A stretch of 64,000 bases of DNA, taken from assembly GCF_020541225.1 (NCBI RefSeq), contig NZ_CP045889.1:434001-498000 (forward strand), written 5' to 3'. The notes under the pieces are model-generated. The model was not told the DNA's origin. It did no database searches and worked only from the letters and a program-made list of their open reading frames with translations. The position numbers and the translations under genes were made by a program. The DNA is from Candidatus Steffania adelgidicola. Lineage in GTDB: Bacteria > Pseudomonadota > Gammaproteobacteria > Enterobacterales > Enterobacteriaceae. Of this stretch, positions 32,637-44,281 are shown in pieces (position 1 is the first letter of the stretch; every line of letters begins with the position of its first letter).

Positions 32637-34142
32637 ATGCTACATTTATTCACTGGGTTAGAGTTTTATACCGGTTTAATGTTACTGATCGCTTTAATTT
32701 TTGTTCTGGCGTACGAAGCTATTAATGGGTTTCATGATACGGCGAATGCGGTAGCCACCGTCATCTACACTCGGGCCTTAGGTTCTCAGTTAGCGGTGGT
32801 TATCTCCGGAGTTTTTAATTTCCTCGGGGTGTTAATGGGCGGGTTGCGTGTAACCTATGCTATTGTTCATCTGTTGCCTATTGACCTCTTGCTCAATATT
32901 AGTTCTGCTCACGGTTTAGCAATGATTTTTTCTTTGTTACTCGCAGCAATTCTTTGGAATCTCAGCACTTGGTATTTTGGCCTTCCGGCTTCGAGTTCAC
33001 ATACTTTAATCGGTGCGATTATTGGTATTAGCTTAACTAACGCATTAGTTAATAATCTCTCAATCGTGCAAGTGCTAAATCTCCGAAAACTTGTTGAAAT
33101 CTTCCTATCGCTTATTATTTCACCGGTAGTTGGTTTAGTAATTGCAGGAATAATGGTTTTTATTCTTCGTCGCTACTGGAGCAGCACAAAACAACGCTGC
33201 CGTATTCATATGACTCCGACGGAGCGGGAAAAGAAAGATAGTAAGCATACACCGCCGTTTTGGATCCGTATCACCTTAATCTTTTCTGTGGTTGGTGTGA
33301 GTTTTTTCCACGGTGCTAATGATGGACAAAAAGGGATTGGGCTGATCATGCTGGTTTTAATAGGTGTGGCACCAGCAGGATTTGTCGTAAATATAAACGC
33401 TACTGGCTATGACATTAGCCGAACCCGCGATGCTGTAAATCATTTAAAACATTATTATATGCAGAACCCTCATTTGCTCATTTCCAGTAGTAGAATTCTG
33501 TCGATAAGAAACAACCAGTATCCAGATTTGGTAAAGATAAAGCCGACTAAAATCTTTCATTGCGATCTATCTCAAGCGTTATTAACCATTAATCACACCT
33601 CATTATTGTTAAAAAATCTAGATAGTTATGAATCACTTAATTCAGATGAGCGTTCTCGTATACGCCGTCTTTTGATATGCATTGCCGATACCGCTGATAA
33701 AATAGCAAAGCGGCCAGAAACATTAAGTGCTGATAAACAGTTGCTGTTAAACTTGCGCCATGATCTACTTTGTACAGTGGAGTATGCACCGATGTGGATC
33801 ATAGTCGCTGTGGCGTTAGCGTTGTCTTTAGGCACCATGGTTGGTTGGCGGCGTGTGGCTACCACGATTAGTGAAAGAATTGGCAAAAAAGGCATGACAT
33901 ATGCTCAGGGGTTGTCGGCACAAATTACTACAGCTGTCTCTATCGGTATTGCCAGCTATGCTGGCATGCCGGTATCGACCACCCATGTGTTGTCCTCCGC
34001 AGTAACTGGTACCATGTTAGTCGATGGTGGTGGCGTACATGGGAAGACGGTAAAGAAGATTTTGTTAGCCTGGTTACTAACGTTTCCGGTGGCGATTATT
34101 TTAGCTGGTAGTCTTTACTGGATCTCGTTGCAGGTGGTTTGA
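32637..34142 (+). CDS. pitA: Low-affinity inorganic phosphate transporter PitA
   Basis: Proton-coupled importer of metal-phosphate complexes in the inner membrane. The 501 residues compare with 499 in E. coli. Both PiT-family repeats carry their signatures: [20 protein letters not shown]-like sequence near residues 26-45 and [14 protein letters not shown] near 222. Many hydrophobic helices flank a hydrophilic central loop (about 250-385), which diverges most from E. coli. The C-terminal [12 protein letters not shown] motif is intact. Together with znuABC it shows that the symbiont keeps its own ion uptake. Confidence 0.96.
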   Translation: MLHLFTGLEFYTGLMLLIALIFVLAYEAINGFHDTANAVATVIYTRALGSQLAVVISGVFNFLGVLMGGLRVTYAIVHLLPIDLLLNISSAHGLAMIFSLLLAAILWNLSTWYFGLPASSSHTLIGAIIGISLTNALVNNLSIVQVLNLRKLVEIFLSLIISPVVGLVIAGIMVFILRRYWSSTKQRCRIHMTPTEREKKDSKHTPPFWIRITLIFSVVGVSFFHGANDGQKGIGLIMLVLIGVAPAGFVVNINATGYDISRTRDAVNHLKHYYMQNPHLLISSSRILSIRNNQYPDLVKIKPTKIFHCDLSQALLTINHTSLLLKNLDSYESLNSDERSRIRRLLICIADTADKIAKRPETLSADKQLLLNLRHDLLCTVEYAPMWIIVAVALALSLGTMVGWRRVATTISERIGKKGMTYAQGLSAQITTAVSIGIASYAGMPVSTTHVLSSAVTGTMLVDGGGVHGKTVKKILLAWLLTFPVAIILAGSLYWISLQVV

Positions 34143-35126
34143 CCAGCATAGAGCGATAAAAACTAGGCTATTGTTCCAGAGAGTAACGTAGACGATGCAA
34201 CTGCACAAAATGAATTTGAAGAAATATGTGTTTCTTTTCTAATCTAATAATTAGATTCGTTTGCTGTATTTTTATAGTACATAAATTACTGATATCTCCT
34301 TTTTTATTCATAGTTGATCTATGTTGTTATATACCTAAGTCAGCTGATATAAGTTCCTAACGTGATGAAAGTTATCATCCATTTTGACACATGTTTTTTC
34401 GCTTTCGGATTATGATCGAGACTTTTAGCGCTAATGTTTTATAGCAAGATAGAGAACTACTGAGCGATATAACAGACTAAAAATACAATAATGATGGACT
34501 TTTGTTGATCATACTATCTCAACTATAAAAAAATCTGTTTACATTAGCGGATACTCTTTTTTATTATTGGTGGTTAATGATTACCAGATCTGGTAATTTT
34601 CTGATATCTGACATATTGATATCATCAGATATTAGTAATAGTTTGTTCCATGAATATATCTAGTGGCACTAGGTCATAGTGCGGTTTATTTTTTATAGGT
34701 GTTTATTTATTTTTAATAAACAATAACGTTACCTGACTTATAAAAATATATTCTTTTTTTAAAAGGTTATGGTTAATCCTAACATCAAATATGTTTTTAC
34801 TAGTATATTGGCGGTAAGCATTCCTTTTGAAATGGGAATGAGGTATCATTTTTTTTCTACACAAGGTCTAATATAACTGGGTACCGGTATTTTTCTTTTG
34901 CCACGTAGAATGAAACATGATGATTATTTAAATCAGATAAGGTTTTACATGACTAATATATAAAATATTGTTAGACATATCAAAACAAAATTGTTTTAAG
35001 TATAGGATAGCGATAAAGAAGGTATTGATAATGTTTATTGCTCCATACTTAATGCTGAAAATTCTTTTGTTTTTTTGGTAAACAATGTGAGTCCGTTCTG
35101 GATTGTAAATCCATAATAGCAACCCT
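34143..35126. other. Decayed spacer pitA-ssb
   Basis: No coding similarity or RNA gene noticed. A 69-codon minus-strand frame (34928-35137) overlaps the ssb terminator and looks accidental. Confidence 0.55.
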
Positions 35127-35157
35127 GAAAAAAGCAAAAGCCTCGTATAATGAGGCT
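35127..35157 (-). terminator. Intrinsic terminator of ssb
   Basis: The minus strand has AGCCTC-loop-GAGGCT (35157-35152 with 35144-35139) followed by TTTTGCTTTTTTC. It lies about 40 bases beyond the ssb stop. Confidence 0.85.
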
Positions 35158-35195
35158 AAGAAGTAATTTTAAGCTAATGGTGTCTTTCTTGAGAT

Positions 35196-35708
35196 TCAAA
35201 ATGGAATATCGTCATCAAAATCTATCGGTAATTCATTATTAGTTACGGATGTCGTGTTTTTCGCTGCTCTTTCTACCGGGGTATTTGCGTTGCTCAATTC
35301 TATGCGATTGCCCTGTAGTTGCTGAGGTTCTATCCAGGTATTGTGCTGTGTGCTTCCCTGGCGACCACCGAGCATTTGCATGGTACCGTTAACATTGACT
35401 ATGATCTCGGTCGTATAACGAACCTGCCCGCTTTGATCCTGCCATTTACGAGTCTGTAGGGATCCTTCGATATATATTTGAGCACCTTTCCGCAAATATT
35501 CACCTGCTACCTCAGCTAGTTTACCAAAAATCACCACACGGTGCCATTCAGTTTTTTCCTTGGTTTCGCCGGTTTGCTTATCGCGCCAGTTCTCCGAGGT
35601 GGCTAGGGTAATATTGGCAACTGAACCACCATTAGGCATATGGCGAACTTCCGGATCGTGACCCAAGTTTCCGACTAGAATTACTTTATTAATGCCTCTA
35701 CTAGCCAT
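35196..35708 (-). CDS. ssb: Single-stranded DNA-binding protein
   Basis: Coats ssDNA in replication and repair and recruits partners through its tail. It has 170 residues. The OB-fold (about 1-112) opens with [20 protein letters not shown] and includes [19 protein letters not shown] shortened Gln/Asn-rich linker leads to the acidic tip DFDDDIPF, the docking peptide for partner proteins. It is divergent from the uvrA fossil, reproducing the ancestral ssb-uvrA pair. The gene is intact although many repair clients are lost. Confidence 0.97.
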   Translation of the reverse strand: MASRGINKVILVGNLGHDPEVRHMPNGGSVANITLATSENWRDKQTGETKEKTEWHRVVIFGKLAEVAGEYLRKGAQIYIEGSLQTRKWQDQSGQVRYTTEIIVNVNGTMQMLGGRQGSTQHNTWIEPQQLQGNRIELSNANTPVERAAKNTTSVTNNELPIDFDDDIPF

Positions 35709-35839
35709 AAAAGTATCCTGATAATGATAAAATTAATAAGCAATTTTATCATTATAACATGATCAGGGCTCTCACGTAAAGAATATGTTATTAAATTTAG
35801 ACAATATATCAACAAATTAGAAAAATCACAATTATTAAG

Positions 35840-37360
35840 CGCAGGTGGTAGTTTGCTGTGCTGCTGTGCTGCTGTTAAACGTGTAGAACACGAGAATCCA
35901 TGCGGTGTAGTGATCTGGTTCCAGTAAATTATCCGTGGCATTCGATACGCTGTATGATGCCGGGCATCGGTTATATATAGACTTATTTTCTCCCTATCTT
36001 AGATAGTTTTTATCTTTGTTAGATATACAACATCTTGATTATATAGAAAAATTATTGCCTTCTGTATCAATTGAATAAAAGTTCACGTCTTATGATCCTC
36101 GTTTGATAGTAGAAACAATCATCGAGATCTATAATTATCTTTGTCTTTTATGTTTCCATATTGGTATCTCTCGCTTCTTGGATAAGAATGTGCTGATGGG
36201 TAGCAGAGAGTCTCAGATAGATGGTAGAGGGTGTATTTTTACAAGCAGAAGATAAATGGTTAGTCGTCTTAACGACTATTGTTAAATCGTGAAAAGAGGG
36301 GCAAAAAAATATTTGCAAAGCTATCAAGCAGGGCTATATCTGAGTTTTAATCAATAAAGATATCTATATTTTAGTAGCACTACTGAAACTTGCACTACAA
36401 AAACATACTGTTAAAATGGTGGTTAATAGTTTTAAGGTTTTCGAGGGTAGGGGAAAGCGCCTAGCGGGATTTTTTTTTGACATAGTTCTCTATCTTTAAG
36501 GTGGTACCGACATAGTAGCAGATATCGATGATAAAAAAGCGCAAGGATTGGTGTTTTCAGGTCGCTGAGACTACTAATTTATAGTTATTGCCACCTGAGC
36601 TGAATCTAGGTTTTTTTCGGTGATAATCGATTGATTACTTGCCTTATCTGTGAGGGTTGTGGTATTTATCTCAGTTTTAACCAAGATCCAGTATTACCAA
36701 ATATAGATATTTCATTAGCTGATACTGCTCTTCTTGATTGGAAGAGGTATAACATCTTGCATTTTGGGATCCCGTGCTCCTTGTCCAAACACTATCAATT
36801 TAACATTAAGGTACTGTTCCATGCGCTAAGTTTGACGGTTAAGCAAAAAAATATATTGGAATTTAGGTACCGGCCCCCTTGTTTAAAAGCATCTATATCA
36901 CATATAGACCGCCGCTATAAGCCAATCAAGTATCCCGTACTGTGGGAAGAATTAGCAAAATATATTAGTACCTGAGATCGTATTATCTATTCTGGTAGGC
37001 CTCTACGGCGGCGTAGCCAGCCACGTTTTTGTGGGGATTTCCGAAATTAGCATCAGTAACGCACTTAAAATCCTCAAGAATATCTGGAACCGTCTTCATT
37101 GTCTTCTCAATGAGAGATAGTGTGCTTAGGTTTTATGTGCTATTTCCTGAGTAAAATCGATATCACATTTAGATGCCTTCGTGCAGTGATTTTTCAAATT
37201 GTATGCTTTTATATTATTTTTTCAAAATATATTAATAAATTTTTGATTTCATTGGATAAAGCGAAGTGTAAGAAATACAGACATAACCTTCCGGGAATAA
37301 TCTAGGAATGTAATGTATGAGCATGAATTTAGTCATATGACTATAATGTGAAAGATTCAT
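35840..37360 (+). pseudogene. uvrA: uvrA fossil, N-terminal half
   Basis: UvrA is the damage-recognition ATPase of nucleotide excision repair. The translated plus strand follows E. coli UvrA for over 1 kb: AFDTLYDAGHRLYIDLFSPY from 35938, FLSLLDIQHLDYIEKLLPSV (about 36006-36070), VETIIEIYNYLCLL (about 36108), FKVFEGRGKRLAGF (36432) and GGTDIVADIDD (36501). An open stretch from 36631, MITCLICEGCGIYLSFNQ onward, ends EELAKYIS, and LGFMCYFLSK follows near 37121. The N-terminal Walker A reads GSSKLS instead of GSGKSS, and stops are frequent. The C-terminal half is missing. Confidence 0.92.
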
Positions 37361-37753
37361 TACTTTTAATGTGGATAATGAATCGATTTAAAGATTCTAG
37401 AACGTATAGCGAAAATAGGGGAAAGATTTTTATTTAGCTGACGTGAGTCTCTAAAGAAATAATATTTTCCTAACTATATTTCTTGCTAGCTATTTTGTTA
37501 GTTCCAAGGTGTGTGGTAATCAAAGGACAACGTAGATCGTGACTGCGTTTTTCTCATAAAGTTTAAGTGAGTTGTTCATCATGAGTAACATCATGATGAA
37601 ATATAATGATACTTAAGAACACATCATGCCGTAGCTTCGTGATAAATCTAAATGACTCAAAACTAATTATAGGATCTATTTGATTAAATAACTGCCTGCT
37701 ATAGTTTTTGATAAAAAGATTATCAAAAAGAGATGTGCATCGATGATAAATAT
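37361..37753. other. Spacer between uvrA fossil and rplY
   Basis: No similarity to the C-terminal half of UvrA could be found, so about 500 codons appear deleted. No clear terminator for rplY was seen. Confidence 0.5.
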
Positions 37754-38038
37754 TTAGGTGCGAATAAAGTCGATATGACTCAGTTTTGGTTTAAATGGAT
37801 GACGTTGCACCGCTTGTATCTTTACTGTGTTTTTTTTACCATCGATTACAAGAGTGAGAATTTTACTGTAAACACTTTCTTTTTTCTGGACATTTAACAT
37901 TAGATCATGATCCAATTCAATTGTGATCGGGGCTTCAATACCGCCGTAAATGATCGCTGGGAATTTATTTGCAAGCCGTAGGCGGCGGCTGGCACCTTTT
38001 CCCTGGTCTTTACGGATTGTAGCATTAATAGTTAACAT
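37754..38038 (-). CDS. rplY: 50S ribosomal protein L25
   Basis: Binds 5S rRNA in the large subunit. The 94 residues from [10 protein letters not shown] equal the E. coli length and include [20 protein letters not shown] and the ending [12 protein letters not shown] start at 38038, preceded by GAGGAAATT; the longer open frame to 38071 adds 11 residues without family support. It is a single-gene unit. Confidence 0.95.
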   Translation of the reverse strand: MLTINATIRKDQGKGASRRLRLANKFPAIIYGGIEAPITIELDHDLMLNVQKKESVYSKILTLVIDGKKNTVKIQAVQRHPFKPKLSHIDFIRT

Positions 38039-39051
38039 AATTTCCTCAAAATCCGAAACAAGAGCTACCACAGTCCACCCAGCATTTATCTAAATAGACA
38101 AACCTATAACAAAACGTTAGACATTATACAATAACGATTGGTTCGATACAAACAAAACTCTCTGTTATCAGCGCATTTTATCAATGAGGCAAGTAATCTC
38201 TATTAATGGAAATAATAGGATCTGTAAAAGGACATTGAAAATGATTTACACTTTATTTTTCATCTGATGAGTTTAATTGAGAATTGAAGTATATTGTTAT
38301 AGTTAAGTGTTTTATCTGGAATGATTCCATACTCCTTCTAGCTTAGTTATCAGGATAGAAAATATACCTGTTTAAGGAGGATAAATAAGAGAAAATATCA
38401 TAGGGATTCCTTTTATTGAAGATGATGGTTCTCTGAAGCTCCGATGGTTATTTAGAAAATAAAAACACCATACCCATTACCTGAGTATACCTAGCATTTA
38501 CATGTGTATTTTTATTAGTGGTGTCTTTAGTCTTTTTAGAAGACAATGAACATTCAAATCCCGGTCTTTTTATCTATCCATGACTTTAGATAAAACGATC
38601 TAGGATTTATATTATAAAACTTGAGTGGAGAACATATTCATGTTCGAGAGTTAGAAAAGCATTAAAATAGTATAAAGTATTGTTGTGAAAAATTACTCTG
38701 GTAATTTCAATAACCAATTAAATTACTTATAAATAACAGAGAATATGGCCTACTCATTTAATAGTATGTGGTTTTATTATCTGGCGTGTTTTTAGAATAA
38801 TGTTATTATAATTAATGCATATCAATGACAACGGTATATAACATGATCAGTAATAAAATTATATACTGTAGTATACCGTAACTATCTAATAGAATTTCTT
38901 GCTTTTACCAAAAGAGTGGAAAATAGTCTAGCAGACTAGAGGGGGCATTTTAAATGCCTGTTTATATTTTATTAATTTTATCCCTGAATGAGAAAATTCC
39001 AGGTAGAATAGCTAAATTAAATACAAATATGAAAATGTACTTAAAAAACCA
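38039..39051. other. Decayed spacer rplY-tRNA pair
   Basis: About 1 kb with no coding match. Its end carries the promoter of the tRNA-Val/tRNA-Lys unit. Confidence 0.55.
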
Positions 39052-39079
39052 TTGACTCCTTTTTGCGATAGCCTATAAT
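39052..39079 (+). promoter_or_regulatory. Sigma-70 promoter of the tRNA-Val/Lys unit
   Basis: TTGACT (39052-39057), a 16-base spacer and a perfect TATAAT (39074-39079), ending 19 bases before the tRNA. The bases after -10 (TTCACCCC) are C-rich, suggesting that part of the stable-RNA discriminator survives. Confidence 0.85.
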
Positions 39080-39098
39080 TTCACCCCATACAGCAAAA

Positions 39099-39174
39099 GG
39101 GTGATTAGCTCAGCTGGGAGAGCACCTCCCTTACAAGGAGGGGGTCGGCGGTTCAAGCCCGTCATCACCTACCA
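39099..39174 (+). tRNA. tRNA-Val (anticodon UAC)
   Basis: A 76-nt cloverleaf with anticodon TAC in CCTCC-CTTACAA-GGAGG, nearly identical to the E. coli valT-type gene, with encoded CCA at the end. The first acceptor pair is G1-T72 (a wobble) because the 3' strand reads ATCACCT. The T-loop is TTCAAGC rather than TTCGATC. It is followed 22 bases later by tRNA-Lys, the E. coli valT-lysW arrangement. Confidence 0.97.
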
Positions 39175-39196
39175 TTTTTGATAAAGTTTATAAAGA

Positions 39197-39269
39197 GGGT
39201 CGTTAGCTCAGTTGGTAGAGCAGTTGACTTTTAATCAATTGGTCGCAGGTTCGAATCCTGCACGACCCA
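39197..39269 (+). tRNA. tRNA-Lys (anticodon UUU)
   Basis: A 73-nt cloverleaf with anticodon TTT (TTGAC-TTTTAAT-CAA). The body matches the E. coli lysine tRNA. The encoded 3' CCA of the ancestor is mutated to TCA (39270-39272), so the mature end must be trimmed and CCA added enzymatically. Co-transcribed with tRNA-Val. Confidence 0.97.
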
Positions 39270-39272
39270 TCA

Positions 39273-40089
39273 TTGCTCGATTTTTCTTGATTCTATCAAG
39301 TCCTCTTATTTCGATCAAAAAAAAAGACTGACTTAAAAATTTTTATCATAACAAAGAATCAAATCTCTTTAGTAAAATTATCCGGAATTTTCCCCCTCGT
39401 TGATAGTGAATCGGTTTGTAAGTTTTATATTCATATGGATATAAAAATCCAAGTTATACAGGTAGTCACCCTTATAGGTACGTTTGATATATTATTTTTC
39501 ACCTGAAGGAATATGTGATTTATTTTTTAAATATAGCCTGGTCTAGGTTGGTGCTTTGTCTTGAATAGATATTCAATATGTATTGAATATCTATTTCCTT
39601 TTACATAACATTTTCCTAGACCCAAAAGGTAGTCTACAAATTCTTTGTTTTTAATTATTGGTATTCAATCAATCCTGAAAGGCAATCCTTGGTTAAGATT
39701 GGGCGAAAGTATCGGTGTATTGCTGCTATGCTGAGAGTGCCCTAAAGACACATCACAACCCATTTATCATTTCCAGCTGTAAACAATTCGATTTATAGCG
39801 TGTGCAAATTTATATAATTATCTAAAAGCGAACCGCTATCTCATACATCCTAACAGTCCAACTTACTGTCAAGGTAAATAACCTGTAAGTTTATGAATAA
39901 ATATATCTTTATTTTTTATCTGTCTGGATACTACTACATTTTGTATAAAGCATTTAAAGTTAACCACTTTTAAAGCCTGTAGAAAGATGGATGCTAGTTA
40001 CTGAGACAAAAAAGTGAGGTAAGATGGAAAGGTTAAAATAAAACTCGCTGTATTCGAGAATTATCATTTTCTAAACATTTACAAATCCT
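39273..40089. other. Spacer after tRNA-Lys
   Basis: No gene or riboswitch recognised. I looked for an FMN riboswitch upstream of the putative ribB fossil and did not see one. Confidence 0.5.
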
Positions 40090-40600
40090 GAATTGTTTTT
40101 CAAGCTCTTTTGAAGAAAGGTTGTTTAGCTAAAAAATCATATTTAAGACGAATTTAAATCAACTAAAGGGTGAGCTATGGTTGGGTGGTTATAAACTATC
40201 TAGTGAGGGGGGAGTACTATTTTTGGTATTTTCTGCTACTCCATTCTAACCATCAAATGTTAAGAAAATCGCAGGTGTATAGAGTAGATTACAGAACTAC
40301 AGAAGACATATTTCTGAGGTGTATCCAGCTGACGAGAAAAAACTCAGATATTTATTGACTGTAAAAGATATTATATAGTTTTTAACTAGTTTTAAGAATA
40401 TCACTAGAAATTGTATCAGTTAATAAAAGATACTAGAGCGTCAGAGTGGTTTCCATTATACAATATTAAATTAGCGGGAGAAGGCGCTGTGAAGACCACT
40501 AGCAATCAGAGAAAGGGGGATATCGATCTTGAGGAGTCTTGCTTAGTTACAATCGAAAAACGTTATTCATTACTGAGGGAGATAACCCAAATTTCTTACA
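40090..40600 (+). pseudogene. ribB: Possible ribB fossil (DHBP synthase)
   Basis: Weak but collinear fragments of 3,4-dihydroxy-2-butanone-4-phosphate synthase: NCFSSSFEERL (40091) against LLSSFGTPFERV; DEFKSTKG (40147) against DEDRENEG, the catalytic acidic loop; DYRTT and KNSDI (about 40290-40350) against ADRITT and KPSDL; TRAS (40432) against HTEAT; and LVTIE (about 40543) against LVTIEDL. Many stops and uneven spacing lower the confidence. ribB and ubiK are neighbours in E. coli. Confidence 0.38.
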
Positions 40601-41207
40601 TGTGGTATTTCCTTGTGAAATACGGCTTTTCTTCTGCTAGAGGCTGCTTTTTAGTAAAGGACTCAAGTTGTATTATTAACTGTTTAAAATCAATGACTAT
40701 GGTTACATAAATATATGTGAAGTGTTTTTTTTTAATTCTACATTGTACTTTATAACTCTATTTTTTCATTGGTGTCAAATTATCTGATTTCATCTAATTT
40801 ATCATTTCCTAAGACGCTGAAATTGCATTTCATATATAATATTTTTAGGGTGATATTGATTGATTATTTTTCATGGTTATTTATCCTGCATTATAGGAAA
40901 CAGAAAAAATGATAAACTATAGTTTTGCACTACTCAGATGCACTGTTATAAGGAAATACTAATTCGATTCGTTCTTGAATGGATTAAGTCAGCCGCAAAT
41001 CCATTCTGATTTCTGATAATAAGAGTTAGAAATAATCTGGGGTCTATATATACCTATATAATCAGGTATGGCATCAATTCAAATGGGATGGTAAAGCATC
41101 ATAATACTCTATAAAATATAGATATCCAGTTTGATAAGATTATTTAAAAAATCATATCAAATTATTCAGTATAATTGCATATATTGTGACTAGTTGGGGA
41201 ATTTACT
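40601..41207. other. Spacer upstream of ubiK
   Basis: AT-rich, no coding match. GGGGAA just before 41208 serves as the ubiK ribosome-binding site. Confidence 0.55.
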
Positions 41208-41480
41208 ATGATTGATCCAAAAAAACTTAAACAGCTTGCGCATCAGGTACAGGAATCACTACCCCAAGGTATACGCCACTTGGGCGATGACGTGGAGAAA
41301 AAAATCCGTCAAGTTTTACAAAATCAATTCGCTCGTATGGATTTGGTAAGCCGAGAAGAGTTTGATATGCAGACCCAAATGCTGTTGCATACTCGTGAGA
41401 AATTAAATCAGTTAGAACTGCGACTCAATTCTCTAGAATCTGTAATAAAACACGATAAGGATATTAGAACAGAGACGTAA
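41208..41480 (+). CDS. ubiK: Ubiquinone biosynthesis accessory factor UbiK
   Basis: Small coiled-coil protein (formerly YqiC) that binds UbiJ and helps the hydroxylation and methylation steps of ubiquinone synthesis. The 90 residues are close to the 96 of E. coli. It opens [19 protein letters not shown] and has the membrane-fusogenic family (BMFP) helix [20 protein letters not shown], followed by a leucine-heptad tail. Its retention implies ubiquinone-dependent respiration. Short but clear. Confidence 0.92.
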   Translation: MIDPKKLKQLAHQVQESLPQGIRHLGDDVEKKIRQVLQNQFARMDLVSREEFDMQTQMLLHTREKLNQLELRLNSLESVIKHDKDIRTET

Positions 41481-41602
41481 CTTCCTAGTGAGGTCTATGC
41501 TAGTCAAACTAGCACTATTAGATTAGCATATGCCCCTTTAAAGAATTATATAATATAGGTTTCAGTATACGTTCCGTTCCTTCCTCCATTTGAAGAATGG
41601 GT

Positions 41603-43036
41603 CTAACTCTGATTGCTATTCTGAATAGCATTGATAATACTAGTAGTAGAACAGTTCTCTTCAAAATTTAATCGTAACACCTGTCCACCATTCTTCCATA
41701 CTTCTTGGCTGCCGGCGATTTGATACGGTTGATAGTCTCCACCTTTAACCAGTATATCGGGTAGTATATTGGCGATTAGTCGCTGTGGTGTATCTTCGCT
41801 AAAAGGTACAACCCAGTCTACTGCCTCGAGTGCAGCCAGGACGCTCATGCGATTTAGAAGAGGATTTATCGGGCGCTTTTCTCCTTTTAGATGTTTAGTA
41901 GAAGCATCATTGTTTACAGCCACGATAAGTCGGTCGCCTAACCTGCGAGCATTAGAGAGATATCTGACGTGCCCAGCATGTAGAATATCGAAAATACCGT
42001 TAGTCATAACCAACTTCTCGCCTCGCTGACGTGCCAGAACTAACGCTAGTTTTAACTCGTTCTCTGTCATTACACCAAAGCCTATTGCGGCGCGTCCGCG
42101 AATAGCGTTCTCTAACTCGATAGGACTCACACTGGAAGTGCCTAGTTTTCCAACTACTAAACCGGCCGCGCTATTGGCTAAAAAACAGGATTCTTCGAGA
42201 CTATTACCGGCTGCTATTGCCGCCGCTAGCACACCAATAACGGTATCGCCTGCGCCGGTAACGTCATAGACTTCTTGCGCTTGCATTGGTAAATTCAAGG
42301 GGTTCTTGTTAGATTGCAGAAGGGTCATACCTTTCTCCGAACGGGTAATCAACAGCGATGATAGCTGGTAATCAGCAATGACTTTCATGCCACGCTTCAG
42401 TAGTGTTTCTTCATCTTGGCAAGACCCTGCTACTGCTTCAAATTCGGATAGATTGGGGGTCAGTAACGTTGCCCCTTTATAGCGACTAAAATCGTTGCCT
42501 TTAGGATCAACAAGCACGGTTACACCAGCGATATGTGCTAGTGTAATAATTTCACGTATGCACGCTAGTGTGCCTTTCGCATAGTCAGAAAGCACGAGAA
42601 CACCGATTGTTGGTAATGCCATCCGAATTCGTTCTATCATGGGTGTGGTATCGACATCGGAAAAACTTTTCTCCAGATCTAAACGTATAAGCTGTTGATT
42701 TCTAGATAATACTCGAAGCTTAGTGATTGTGGGATGGGTAGGAACGGAGATAAAATCACAGGTTACGTTTAGTTCATTGAGGCGCGTTTCCAGTACCCTG
42801 GCGGCATCGTCAATACCTGTCAGGCCAACTAATCGAGAATGGCAGCCTAACGCCGCAATCGTTCTTGCGACGTTTGCTGCTCCGCCAGGGCGTTCTTCAA
42901 TGGCATCCACTTTTACGATAGGAACTGGTGCTTCCGGTGAGATTCTGGTAGTTTGACCGTATCCGTATCGATCCAACATCACGTCCCCCACCACCAGAAC
43001 GCACGATCCTCGGAAATCAGGCAAGATCACTTTCAT
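41603..43036 (-). CDS. hldE: Bifunctional heptose kinase/adenylyltransferase HldE
   Basis: Makes ADP-heptose for the LPS inner core. The 477 residues are identical in length to E. coli. The N-terminal ribokinase (PfkB) domain has [11 protein letters not shown] near residue 17 and the catalytic [10 protein letters not shown] near 260. The C-terminal nucleotidyltransferase has [16 protein letters not shown] with the HxGH site near 350. Both active sites are intact. With lpxM it indicates that a heptose-containing LPS is still made. glnE, its usual operon partner upstream, is absent. Confidence 0.96.
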   Translation of the reverse strand: MKVILPDFRGSCVLVVGDVMLDRYGYGQTTRISPEAPVPIVKVDAIEERPGGAANVARTIAALGCHSRLVGLTGIDDAARVLETRLNELNVTCDFISVPTHPTITKLRVLSRNQQLIRLDLEKSFSDVDTTPMIERIRMALPTIGVLVLSDYAKGTLACIREIITLAHIAGVTVLVDPKGNDFSRYKGATLLTPNLSEFEAVAGSCQDEETLLKRGMKVIADYQLSSLLITRSEKGMTLLQSNKNPLNLPMQAQEVYDVTGAGDTVIGVLAAAIAAGNSLEESCFLANSAAGLVVGKLGTSSVSPIELENAIRGRAAIGFGVMTENELKLALVLARQRGEKLVMTNGIFDILHAGHVRYLSNARRLGDRLIVAVNNDASTKHLKGEKRPINPLLNRMSVLAALEAVDWVVPFSEDTPQRLIANILPDILVKGGDYQPYQIAGSQEVWKNGGQVLRLNFEENCSTTSIINAIQNSNQS

Positions 43037-43570
43037 ACAGTTACTCCAAAGAGTTCCAGTTTAATAAGCGAAATAATATCATAGGTGTTTAAAGTGCTAC
43101 ATCATAAGATAATCAAGAATATGGCGCAACTTGGTGTGAAGAAGTAGCCGTGTTTCTTAATTTCATTAAATTGCTATTTTATAATTTGAAGTTTTCAAAA
43201 TATCGGTATTTTAAATGATTCAAATCTAACCGTAGATTAATTTAATCTGGATTCTAATGGTGTTCTCTTTTTCAATCTTAATTTAGAAAATATTGCATTG
43301 TATAGTGATAACATATTGATGAAATGTGTTACTTAATAACTTATTGAAGAAGCAAAATGCTAACCTGCCGAAATATGGTTATTACTTAAAGTTTATGTGA
43401 GTTTGTTACTTATCTGAAGTGTATATCTACCCCTTTAAATTTTCGTTTTTTTTAGTAAAAGACGAAAACTATTGTGATATGTTAATCATCGATTAGGTGG
43501 TTAACTATCTGTTTTTACGTATTTTTTATGACCTGAATATTTGTCGCAGTGGTTGATAGAAGACATGCAG
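43037..43570. other. Spacer hldE-mutH
   Basis: glnE would be expected upstream of hldE. I could not align any fragment of it in these 534 bases. No RNA gene seen. Confidence 0.5.
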
Positions 43571-44281
43571 TTATGACAAGAAGTGTCGAGCCAGCAATTT
43601 TGCAGTAAAGTGTTTCTTTAGATAGAAACCGAGTGGCACCACCAGGATAATCTGACCAAATTCATCGATAGCTTCGGTTAATGTGCGACAGTTAGCAGCT
43701 TTGGGTCGTAATTGTAAAACCTCCCCATAACGGGCGTTAATCTGTTTTACTTTCCCTAATACAATTAAATCCATCAGTTCTTCCCAGTCATATCTTAACT
43801 GTAGTTCTTCCTTTGTATCGGGGCTCCATAAGAGGGGGGCACCAATACGGCGCTGTGCTAGCGGAATCGTCCGTTTCCCCTCTACTGGAATCCAGAGAAT
43901 TCGTGCTAATTTATAGCGTACATGACTAGTTTCCCAAATCACACCACTATTACCAGTTAGTGGTGCTACGCAGACAAAAGTAGTTTCTAAAGGTATTCCA
44001 TTTTCATCTACTGGGATCGTTTTAAGTTCCACGCCGATGTTAGAAAAATCTCGCTCGGGTTTATTGCCGGCATTGGCTCCCAGGTAACGTTCTATAAGCC
44101 CGCCAATCCATCCTTTGTTATATTTCAGATTAGGGGGAGTTTTTAGAGCAGCATGTGCGGATAACTCACCAATCGTATATCCTGTGAGCATATCCGCGTA
44201 GCGGATTAATTCAATTTCATTGGCGGGCGATTTTTGTGGTAATAAAAGTGAAATAAGTCTTTTTATATTGCGCTCCTGCAT
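43571..44281 (-). CDS. mutH: DNA mismatch repair endonuclease MutH
   Basis: Nicks the unmethylated strand at hemimethylated GATC during mismatch repair. It has 236 residues (229 in E. coli). The nuclease residues lie in [17 protein letters not shown], where the D...ExK pattern is intact. [15 protein letters not shown] and [16 protein letters not shown] are conserved. Function depends on Dam, MutS and MutL, none of which is in this window. Its survival contrasts with the loss of uvrA, ruvABC and xseA. Confidence 0.95.
   Translation of the reverse strand: MQERNIKRLISLLLPQKSPANEIELIRYADMLTGYTIGELSAHAALKTPPNLKYNKGWIGGLIERYLGANAGNKPERDFSNIGVELKTIPVDENGIPLETTFVCVAPLTGNSGVIWETSHVRYKLARILWIPVEGKRTIPLAQRRIGAPLLWSPDTKEELQLRYDWEELMDLIVLGKVKQINARYGEVLQLRPKAANCRTLTEAIDEFGQIILVVPLGFYLKKHFTAKLLARHFLS

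Noticed and set aside
36631-36975. 114-codon frame as a hypothetical protein
   Set aside because: It is an internal piece of uvrA that happens to lack stops; fragments of UvrA continue on both sides.
39273-40089. FMN riboswitch upstream of ribB fossil
   Set aside because: The conserved RFN sequence blocks were not seen.
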